Source of the DNA: JACKGW01 sp964586025
Lineage (GTDB): Bacteria > Planctomycetota > PLA2 > JAEUHO01
Length of the DNA stretch: 64,000 nt
Assembly: GCA_964586025.1 (NCBI GenBank)
Contig: CAZPGF010000003.1
Span: forward strand, 1-64,000
Direction of reading: 5' to 3'
The notes under the pieces are model-generated. The model was given only the letters and a program-made list of their open reading frames with translations, was not told the DNA's origin and did no database searches. This document shows positions 53,898 through 61,120 of the stretch, one piece after another. A program made the position numbers and the translations under genes. Position 1 is the first letter of the stretch; each line of letters starts with the position of its first letter.

Positions 53898-54205
53898 CGT
53901 AATCGTTCCGCGAGTCACTGACCCAACGGAGGAGCGCCTTCGGGGATCGGGGCGATCGGCGCGCCGTGCGGGGCCCGTGCGGACGACCGCCGATTGCCCG
54001 CCACGGCGAGTTCCCGCTCCCCGGCCGCGAACCCGGTCCGGCGGTGAACTCGAACGATCGGCATCTCGTCGGCGCTCGGGATGGTCGTCGGAGGCGCGGG
54101 CGAGGACTCGCCGCGGAGCCCCACCTTGACCCGTCGTGCGTGCGGCCTACCGTCGGGGCGCGGGGGACCGCGTCGTCGATCGCGACCCTTCCCGACGGAG
54201 GCGTC
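53898..54205. other. Divergent intergenic region ispG / tetR
   Basis: 308 bp with no reading frame that looks coding. It carries a promoter-like pair for the TetR gene (listed separately) and must carry the ispG promoter, for which no clear box is seen. No inverted repeat that would serve as a TetR operator is evident by eye. Confidence 0.4.
54126..54153 (+). promoter_or_regulatory. Candidate promoter of tetR (TTGACC-N16-TACCGT)
   Basis: This is the only spot in the window where a near-consensus -35 (TTGACC, 54126-54131) stands 16 bp from a TANNNT box (TACCGT, 54148-54153). The start codon is 52 nt downstream of the -10 and has a GGAGG. Confidence 0.5.
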
Positions 54206-54859
54206 ATGGCGCAAAGGGGTTCGACGAGGGAGCGCATCCTCGACGCGGCGGAGGGCCTGCTCGCGCGCCGAGGACTCGGTGCGACGAGCATCCGCCTGAT
54301 CACCGCGACGGCGGGGGTCAACCTCGCCGCGGTGAACTACCACTTCGGCACGAAGGAGGCCCTCGTCGAGGCCGTGTTCCAGCGGCGATTGACCCCGCTC
54401 AACGCGGAGCGTCTGCGCCGGCTCGCTGCGCTGCCGGAGGACCCGCCCCGCGTCCGGCCGATCCTCGATGCCTTCCTGGGGCCGGCGCTCGAGATGCTCG
54501 CGAGCGGCGACGAGCGCGATCGGCAGTTCATCCGACTGCTCGGTCGCAGCCACGCCGACACGGACGGCGGCACCGACCGTTTCATGGACCGCCTCTACGA
54601 GCCGGTGCTGCGTCGTTTCAAGGCGGCGCTCGCGCGCGCCTTGCCGGAACTCTCCCCGGCGGAGTTGACGTGGCGTCTGCACTTCGTCGTCGGTGTGGTG
54701 AGTTACGCGATCGCCGGGCGGGACGCCATCGGCATCATCGGCCCGGCCGAGGCGAGCGATCCCGCGGCGCTGACGCGGCGCCTCGTTCCGTTCCTCGCCG
54801 GCGCGCTGCGCTCGCCCCTCCCGGAAGCGCCTCCCGACGGACACGAGCGCGTCGCGTAG
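54206..54859 (+). CDS. TetR-family transcriptional regulator
   Basis: The 217-residue one-component repressor type has an N-terminal helix-turn-helix at residues 8-55 (RERILDAAEGLLARRGLGAT, then NLAAVNYHFGTKEALVEAVF). A ligand-binding helical domain of the PsrA/YcdC kind follows (residues 65-205). GGAGG lies 5 nt before the ATG. The neighbouring genes are ispG (divergent) and the peptidase (convergent); the target genes cannot be deduced. Confidence 0.9.
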   Translation: MAQRGSTRERILDAAEGLLARRGLGATSIRLITATAGVNLAAVNYHFGTKEALVEAVFQRRLTPLNAERLRRLAALPEDPPRVRPILDAFLGPALEMLASGDERDRQFIRLLGRSHADTDGGTDRFMDRLYEPVLRRFKAALARALPELSPAELTWRLHFVVGVVSYAIAGRDAIGIIGPAEASDPAALTRRLVPFLAGALRSPLPEAPPDGHERVA

Positions 54860-54935
54860 ACGAGCCGAAGGGCGCCGAGCCGCAGCCCACCGCCGGGCGT
54901 CGAGGGGATGGATGGGGGACGCGGCGCAGCCGGCG

Positions 54936-57900
54936 TCACCGGCAACTCGCGACCCACGCCGCTAGCGCCGCGCCCAGGCGGACGATGCCGGCGGCCTCGA
55001 CGTCCTCGGGGCGGTCGTCGGGGCGGTTCATGATCGCGTAGTCGCTCGCCCAGAGCGAGACGGCGGGGACTCCGGCCTCGTGGAACGGCCAGTGGTCGGA
55101 GCCGTGAGCGAACGCGAAGCGGTCGATGTCGCGACCGATCTCGATGCCCGCGGCCTTCAGCGCGGCGGCGACGCCGGATGCGAGTTCGGTGTGGATCGAG
55201 GCGCCGATCACGTGGGTCGGCTTCGACGAGCCCCGTCCGACGCTGTCGACGTTGACGACGGCCCGCACGTCGAAACGGTCGCGCAGCGCATCGACGAGAC
55301 GGCGGCTTCCGAGCAGTCCCCACTCCTCGGCGTCGGGGAATGCGAACAGGATGTCCACGGCGGGGGGCGGCGACTCGGCCACGCGCCTCGCGACATCGAG
55401 CAGGCACGCGACGCCGCTCGCGTTGTCGTCGGCGCCGGGATGGATCGGTCCGCTCTCGTTCGCGCCGGGCACGGCGTCGAGATGGGCCATCAGGAGCAGC
55501 GCCGGGCGACGCGCCTCGGCCGGCGCGGCGCTCGACGCGAGGCGGAACACGAGGTTCCGTCCGGGCCGCATCGTGCGCTGGACCTCGAACTCGATGACGA
55601 CCTCCTCGATCCACGCGAACGGGTCGTCGGCCTGGTCGGGACTGGCCGGCATCGCGTCGCGACGCGCGAGCAGGATCGGGATCGAGAGGGCCTCCGCCGA
55701 CCCGAGGTTCGCGCGCGCGCGGCGTCCGGAAAGCCACGTTTCGAGCGGGCCGGTGTCGATGCGGCGGCCGTCGCGACCGACCTTGTTGCGATCCGCCACC
55801 GCGGCCGGCGTCAGCGCGTCGTTGCGATCGACGAGCGGAGCGAGTTCCGCGTACGCGGCGTCTTCCACCACGTAGACGATCGCGCGGGCGCCGCGCGTCG
55901 CGCGCTCGCGCGCGTCGTGCCAGAGGGCGGCGGCGTCCCCCTCGGTCCAGCGCACGATCGAAACCTCGTCTTGGCCGCCGCCGACGGCCTGCCACGACCC
56001 GTCCTTCGACGACGCGCTGAAGAAGACCGGCCGGATCGCATCGCTTTCGACCTCGCCCTGGCGGTGTCCGCCGGTGTAGCGGAAAGTCACCGGCGTCGAG
56101 GTCCACGACGCGAGGACGTCGAACGACGCCATCGCGTCGGACGCGCTGGGGGGATCGAGGGGCGGGATCGGCATGCGCGCTGCGACCCACGCTTCGATCG
56201 CGGTACGCTCCGGCGCGCCCGGCCCGCGCTCGGTCGCCGCCAGTCGACGCACGACCTCGGCCGCGTCGTCCTCGGCGCGGCGCTCCGGCGCGCGCAGGTC
56301 GAACGTCAGGGATCTCGACGGCGGACGTTCCACGGCGCGGCGTTCGGGCACGCCGTTCTCGAAACGCACCCAGGTGTCCCAGCCGTAGAAGGGAACGTAG
56401 CCGGCGCGCCGTGCCGCGGCGGGAGATGCCGCGACGTACCACGTCCGGGGATGGCCGTTCCACGCGACCGTCGCGAGCAGCGACGACGCGGCGCCCGCGA
56501 GGCGGCGCCCCGCGATCGGCGCGACGACCTCACCCTCGTTCGCCATCCAGAGCACGATGGCGGGGCCATCGTGCTGCGCCAGGTCGAAGTCCGGTCCGAC
56601 GACCGGCCAGCCGGTGGTCGACTCCAACTTCTTCACGAGCCCGGCGAAGGCGCTCTCGTCCCCGCGCACGACGATCGCGCCCTCGCCCGGCGCGCGCAAC
56701 GTCGTCTGCAGGCAGAGCGGCAACTCGTCCCGGGGGATCGCCTTGGCGACGTGCCAGGCCGGATCGAGTTCGACGCGCGTCGGGGGACCCGGCACGCGAA
56801 CGCGCGTGCTGCCCGAGTCGCCCGAGAGCACGACGACGCCTTCGCGGGTCCACGTCGAGGCACCCGTGCCGCCCGTCACGACGACCGGAAGCCGACCTCC
56901 GAACCGCCCCCCGGGGGTCTGCTCCTCGACGACGACCTCGACCTCGTGCTCGCCCTCGGGCGCGTCGGCGCCGAGCGGCGCGGCCGTCGCGAACGTGAGG
57001 CGGTAGCGCGGAAGCCCGGGGCGTTCGAGCCACGGCGAGATCGACGCGAACGGGTCGGTTCCGTCGTCGCCGCGCCACGCCTCCGCGAAGTCCTCCCACG
57101 CGACGATGTGCCCGACATGGGATTGGGTGAACGTCGCCAGGCGCGACCACCACGCCTCGTCCGAACCGCTCGCGCGGCGCAGCAGGTGGAAGACCATGCT
57201 GCCCTTGCCGTACCCCACGTCGTTGTCGGCGTCCTCGGTCTTCGTCAGGAAGGCGCGCAGCGGCACGTCGGCGTCGCCGTGGACGCGGATCGCGAACCGC
57301 TCCAGCACGCCGCGTCGTGCGTCGATCGCCGCGGTGGACTCCGGACCGCCGCCGGCGAGTTCGACCGCGTAGTAGTTCGAGAGGTAGGTCGTGATCGCCT
57401 CGCACCAGTTGCCACGCGCGAAATCGACGAACAGCCCGTTCCCGTACCAGCCGTGGACGTACTCGTGGTCCAGGTAGCCGGGCGGGATCGAGCCCTCCCG
57501 CAATGCCTTGGCCGAGACGTACTCGATCACCCGATCGCCGAGCAGCGTGAACGACGGCATGCCGTAGCCGGACTGGAAGAAGTTCTCGACGATGTCGAAC
57601 TTCGGGTGCGGGTAGGCCCCGAGGAGCGGCGTGTACCGCCGCACGGTGTCCGCCGCGGCGTCGAGCCAGAGCGTCGAGAACTCTTGATGGCGAGGATAGA
57701 AGTACGTCGAGAGCGAGACGCCATCGACGACCCGCGTCGACACGACGTAGTCGCCCGCCGAGAGCGAGACGCTGTCCGTGGCGATCGCCGCGGGGAAGGT
57801 GGAGCGGAGCCACACGGTCTCCTCGGCCCCCTCTCCGACGACCGGTTCGAGCGCGTCGCCCGCCGGATCGAACCCCGCGACGCGGAGCGTTTCGCGGGCG

Positions 57901-58445
57901 GGTACGCCCCCCTGGCACGCGACGACCACGCCGTCCGGAGCGAACACCTCGACGTCGACGAGGGCGAGGGGCGAGGAGGCCGCCCACGGGACCCAGCGCG
58001 ATCCGCCGCTCAAGAACACGCCGTGGGGCTCGATCAGGCCCTTCGTCGAGTCGCCCGCGACCCATGCGAGGTCGTCCGCCGCGCGGACCTCGTCGTGGAG
58101 CCGTCCCCGGTACGCGATGCGCAGGCGGTGGTCGCCCGCGGGGACCGCGATCCGAAACGCTCCCTTCCCGTCGCGGGTCGGCGCCGCGATCGCCTCTTCG
58201 TCCAAGGCGACGCCGACGATCGCGAGTTCGGCCGCGAGGTCGAACTCGAGGTCGCCCGCCTCGGGAGCGCGCACCGAGAGATCGGCCCGTGCGATCAGGC
58301 GCCCGCGCGGCGGGTCGAGCCGGACGACGAGTGCGATGCGCTCCACGCGCGGCGCCGCGCCGTCGGCGCGAACGTCGCGACTCGCGGCGACGATCAGCAG
58401 GAACAGGAGCAGCACGAGCGGACGGACGGCGCGGAGTCGGTGCAT
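54936..58445 (-). CDS. Secreted M1-like / M28 metallopeptidase fusion
   Basis: The 1169-residue product has signal peptide VRPLVLLLFLLIVAASRDVR. Residues 30-500 form an M1-type aminopeptidase unit: the GSRWVPW region, GYGMPSFTLLG, and zinc site HEYVH (327-331) with GNWCEAITTYLSNYY. The second Glu comes 17 rather than 18 residues after HEYVH. A middle region of about 400 residues has no motif I know. The last 230 residues are an M28 peptidase: LLLMAHLDAVPG, PGADDNASGVACLLDVARRV, AFPDAEEWGLLGSRRLV, VVNVDSVGRG and FAHGSDHWPFHEAGVPAVSL. Both active sites look intact. Probably degrades peptides outside the cytoplasm. Confidence 0.85.
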   Translation of the reverse strand: MHRLRAVRPLVLLLFLLIVAASRDVRADGAAPRVERIALVVRLDPPRGRLIARADLSVRAPEAGDLEFDLAAELAIVGVALDEEAIAAPTRDGKGAFRIAVPAGDHRLRIAYRGRLHDEVRAADDLAWVAGDSTKGLIEPHGVFLSGGSRWVPWAASSPLALVDVEVFAPDGVVVACQGGVPARETLRVAGFDPAGDALEPVVGEGAEETVWLRSTFPAAIATDSVSLSAGDYVVSTRVVDGVSLSTYFYPRHQEFSTLWLDAAADTVRRYTPLLGAYPHPKFDIVENFFQSGYGMPSFTLLGDRVIEYVSAKALREGSIPPGYLDHEYVHGWYGNGLFVDFARGNWCEAITTYLSNYYAVELAGGGPESTAAIDARRGVLERFAIRVHGDADVPLRAFLTKTEDADNDVGYGKGSMVFHLLRRASGSDEAWWSRLATFTQSHVGHIVAWEDFAEAWRGDDGTDPFASISPWLERPGLPRYRLTFATAAPLGADAPEGEHEVEVVVEEQTPGGRFGGRLPVVVTGGTGASTWTREGVVVLSGDSGSTRVRVPGPPTRVELDPAWHVAKAIPRDELPLCLQTTLRAPGEGAIVVRGDESAFAGLVKKLESTTGWPVVGPDFDLAQHDGPAIVLWMANEGEVVAPIAGRRLAGAASSLLATVAWNGHPRTWYVAASPAAARRAGYVPFYGWDTWVRFENGVPERRAVERPPSRSLTFDLRAPERRAEDDAAEVVRRLAATERGPGAPERTAIEAWVAARMPIPPLDPPSASDAMASFDVLASWTSTPVTFRYTGGHRQGEVESDAIRPVFFSASSKDGSWQAVGGGQDEVSIVRWTEGDAAALWHDARERATRGARAIVYVVEDAAYAELAPLVDRNDALTPAAVADRNKVGRDGRRIDTGPLETWLSGRRARANLGSAEALSIPILLARRDAMPASPDQADDPFAWIEEVVIEFEVQRTMRPGRNLVFRLASSAAPAEARRPALLLMAHLDAVPGANESGPIHPGADDNASGVACLLDVARRVAESPPPAVDILFAFPDAEEWGLLGSRRLVDALRDRFDVRAVVNVDSVGRGSSKPTHVIGASIHTELASGVAAALKAAGIEIGRDIDRFAFAHGSDHWPFHEAGVPAVSLWASDYAIMNRPDDRPEDVEAAGIVRLGAALAAWVASCR

Positions 58446-58528
58446 CCCGCAAGGGTACGACCGACGGATCCGAACCGCGCGGCCTGGCGCAGCCTCCGAC
58501 CGCGCGTGGGCCGAGGCGCCCGCCCGCG

Positions 58529-58534
58529 TACCGT
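58529..58534 (+). promoter_or_regulatory. Candidate -10 box of the carbamoyltransferase gene (TACCGT), leaderless layout
   Basis: CGCGTACCGTGAGCGCGTG: box ends 6 nt before the GTG start codon, and no Shine-Dalgarno is present. Confidence 0.45.
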
Positions 58535-58540
58535 GAGCGC

Positions 58541-60280
58541 GTGCGGATCCTCGGCGTCACCGGCCCCAAGCACGACGCCGCCGCGGCGCTGTTCGTCGAT
58601 GGCGAACTCGTCGCCGCCGCCGAGGAGGAGCGCTTCGTCCGCGAGAAGCACGCGCTGCGCCGGCCGGCGCATGCGGCGGTGCGCTTCGTGCTCGACGCGG
58701 CCGGCCTGAAGCCGACCGACATCGATGCGATCGCCTATCCGTGGAGCGAGCGCACCTGGCGCGAACGGCGCGGGCCGCACCTCCGACGCATGCTGCCGAT
58801 CGACGGGCGCACCGCGCTCAAGGGCTACGCGAAGACGATCGTGCGGTTCCGGCGTCTGCGCGCGCGGGTGCGCGAAGCGCTCGACGACATCGGCGTGCCG
58901 TGGCGCGATCGGCCGTGGCACGAGGTGCCGCACCACGACGCGCACGCCGCATCGGCGTTCCTGCTGGCGGGATTCCCGTCCTGTGCGGTTTTGACGGTGG
59001 ACGGGCTGGGCGAACTGATCACCACGCAGGTCGGAGCCTACGAGGACGGGCGGTACGCCATCCTCCATCGCGAGACGATGCCGCACTCCCTCGGCTGCTT
59101 CTACTCCGCGATGACGGAGTACCTGGGCTTCCGATTCAACGACGGTGAGTACAAGTTGATGGGGATGGCGCCGTACGGCGACCCGTCGCGCGCGAACCTC
59201 GCCGGCATCGCCTGGATCGACGATCGCGGTGCTTTCCGGGTCGATCCGCGTGCGGTGTGGGTCTCGCACCGTCGTCGCGTGGACGGTCGCCCGTTCGGCC
59301 GACGGCTCGTCGAACGATTCGGGCCGCCTCGGCGGGGCGATGGCCTGGACGCGCCCTATCCCGACATCGCCGCGGCGACGCAACGCCTGTTCGAGGACGC
59401 CGTCCTTCGCCTGGTCGAGGGACCGCTCGCCGCGCCGCTGGCGCGCACGGGGCGGTTGGCCTTCGCCGGCGGGTCGGCCTTGAACGTCGCGCTGAACCGT
59501 CGGCTCGTCGCGCACCCGTCGATCGATCGCCTCTACGTTCCGCCCGCCGCCAACGATGCGGGCACGGCGGTCGGCGCCGCGGCCCACGTCGCGTGGCGCG
59601 CGGGCGACCGCGTGCGGCCATGGACCTCCGCCGCGCTCGGTCCGGCGTACGACGACGACGCCATTCGCGACGCCCTCGAACGCCGCGGTCACGCCGCGGC
59701 GCGCCGCACGGCCCTCGTCGACGACATCGCCGATCGTCTCGCGGCGGGCGATGTCGTCGGGTGGTTCCAGGGGCGCATGGAGATGGGGCCGCGCGCCCTC
59801 GGTCGGCGATCGATCCTCGCCCACCCGGCGCTCCCCGGCATGAGCGACCGCGTGAACCGCGTCGTCAAGCACCGCGAGACGTGGCGGCCCTTCTGTCCGT
59901 CGATTCTCGCCGAGCGTGCCGACGAGATCCTCGTCGGCTCGCATCCGGCGCCGCACATGACGATCGCATTCGATGTCCGCGAAGACTGGCGCACGCGGAT
60001 TCCCGAAGTCGTGCATGTCGATGGCACGTGCCGCCCGCAGGTCGTCTCGCGCGACGACGATCCGCTCTTCCATGCGCTGATCGCCGCGTTCGCGGCACGC
60101 ACTGGCCTGCCGGTGCTGCTGAACACCTCGCTGAATCGCCGCGGCGAACCGATCGTTGCGAGTCCCGACGACGCGCTGACGATGTGGGCCGACGGGGGGC
60201 TCGACGTGCTGGCGATGGGGGAGCGCGTCCTCCTCCGTCGCATCGGTTCAGACCCGGCCATCCCCCCGCCCGTCCGATAG
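58541..60280 (+). CDS. NodU/CmcH-family carbamoyltransferase
   Basis: The 579-residue enzyme transfers a carbamoyl group from carbamoyl phosphate to a sugar or natural-product hydroxyl. The N-terminal ASKHA-type part begins ILGVTGPKHDAAAALFVDGE, with VPHHDAHAASAFLLAGF, VLTVDGLGE and DGEYKLMGMAPYGDPSR. The C-terminal YrdC-like part has GWFQGRMEMGPRALGRRSIL, then VKHRETWRPFCPSILAERA and LLNTSLNRRGEPIVASPDDA. GTG start as described for the promoter entry. It may decorate a surface glycan, since glycan genes are nearby, but the substrate is unknown. Repeat copy D follows the stop. Confidence 0.92.
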   Translation: MRILGVTGPKHDAAAALFVDGELVAAAEEERFVREKHALRRPAHAAVRFVLDAAGLKPTDIDAIAYPWSERTWRERRGPHLRRMLPIDGRTALKGYAKTIVRFRRLRARVREALDDIGVPWRDRPWHEVPHHDAHAASAFLLAGFPSCAVLTVDGLGELITTQVGAYEDGRYAILHRETMPHSLGCFYSAMTEYLGFRFNDGEYKLMGMAPYGDPSRANLAGIAWIDDRGAFRVDPRAVWVSHRRRVDGRPFGRRLVERFGPPRRGDGLDAPYPDIAAATQRLFEDAVLRLVEGPLAAPLARTGRLAFAGGSALNVALNRRLVAHPSIDRLYVPPAANDAGTAVGAAAHVAWRAGDRVRPWTSAALGPAYDDDAIRDALERRGHAAARRTALVDDIADRLAAGDVVGWFQGRMEMGPRALGRRSILAHPALPGMSDRVNRVVKHRETWRPFCPSILAERADEILVGSHPAPHMTIAFDVREDWRTRIPEVVHVDGTCRPQVVSRDDDPLFHALIAAFAARTGLPVLLNTSLNRRGEPIVASPDDALTMWADGGLDVLAMGERVLLRRIGSDPAIPPPVR

Positions 60281-60296
60281 CGACCGATCCGCCCTC

Positions 60297-60460
60297 GCGT
60301 GCCTTTCCTTCGCGTCCACCGCCGGTCCGGGTTCGCGAGCGGGAAGCGGAAGGTCGCCGTGGAGGGCGACGTGTGGTTTGCCACTCGAGCCCGACACGGC
60401 GGCCTGATCGCCCCCGATCTGCGAAGCCGTTCCTCCGCAAGGTCAAGGACCCCCTGAACG
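60297..60460 (-). repeat. Dispersed intergenic element, copy D (full length, inverted)
   Basis: About 164 bp, reverse complement orientation, matching copies A and E along their length. The core is at about 60411-60429. The hairpin GTCGCC-CTCCAC-GGCGAC and the stem GCGGAG-N6-CTTCGC (loop GAACGG) are intact. It fills the gap between the convergent stops of the carbamoyltransferase and FmdE genes, where a terminator would be expected. Confidence 0.82.
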
Positions 60461-60471
60461 CGTACGGTCTG

Positions 60472-61098
60472 TCAGCGAGTGACGACGCGGTAGTAGCGCG
60501 CACCCTCGACGTTCGCGCACGGCCGGCAGAGCGGGCCGTCGGGCGTGAGGACCTCGCGCGCGTTGATGACCTCCTCCCCGCAGCGGACGCAATCGACACG
60601 GACGTGCGGTCGTGCGCGCAACTCGGCGGCCGACGGGTGGAGCGCGACCTCCAAGGCCGCGAGCAGATCGTTCGCGGGCATCCGCTGGTAGCCGACGAGC
60701 ATGGCCTGCCAGCGACCGGGCGCGTCGGGGTCGGCGTGGGCCGCCGCCGCCGCGCGGACACCGGCCTTCGGCGCGAGGCGCACGGCGCGCTCCGTGCGAA
60801 CGTCGGCGAACGTCGCCGCGATCTTGCCGACGTCGAGGATCCGCAGGGTTCGCGCGCTCACCCGCACGCCCGCCGCCGCCTCGATCCCGCTGACGAAGCA
60901 GCCGTCCGTCTCGGCGATCACCAGCAGGCGCTTGTCGTCGCGCGGCACCTCGAGGTCGAGCCACCCCGCCGCGGCCCACGCCATCCGCGCGCCGAGCACC
61001 TGCCGCGGGCAGAGGTGACGATGCGTCTCGGCGCCCTTCGCGAGGATCTCCGCGCGCTGGTCCGGCGCAGGGCCGTCGGAGAGTCGGGGCTCGTCCAT
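60472..61098 (-). CDS. FmdE family protein with zinc ribbon
   Basis: The 208-residue protein has the FmdE signature: THRHLCPRQVLGARMA, the redox motif ETDGCFVSGIEAAAGVRVSA and RTLRILDVGKIAATFADVRT. A C-terminal zinc ribbon follows, CVRCGEEVINA then LCRPCANVEG. FmdE was named from methanogen formylmethanofuran dehydrogenase operons, but its role there is not settled; many bacteria with C1 or molybdenum metabolism carry it. A TAGCCT box ends 8 nt before the ATG. The gene follows the O-antigen-ligase-like gene by 22 nt. Confidence 0.85.
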   Translation of the reverse strand: MDEPRLSDGPAPDQRAEILAKGAETHRHLCPRQVLGARMAWAAAGWLDLEVPRDDKRLLVIAETDGCFVSGIEAAAGVRVSARTLRILDVGKIAATFADVRTERAVRLAPKAGVRAAAAAHADPDAPGRWQAMLVGYQRMPANDLLAALEVALHPSAAELRARPHVRVDCVRCGEEVINAREVLTPDGPLCRPCANVEGARYYRVVTR

Positions 61099-61106
61099 CG
61101 GACGAG

Positions 61107-61112
61107 AGGCTA
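61107..61112 (-). promoter_or_regulatory. Candidate -10 box of the fmdE gene (TAGCCT), leaderless layout
   Basis: Minus-strand ACGTAGCCTCTCGTCCG precedes the ATG at 61098, with 8 nt between box and start codon; no Shine-Dalgarno is visible. Confidence 0.4.
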
Positions 61113-61120
61113 CGTCCGGC

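Noticed and set aside
55080..58709. Open frame of 1209 codons antisense to the M1-M28 peptidase
   Set aside because: The minus-strand frame has a signal peptide and two intact zinc sites; the plus-strand frame is composition only.
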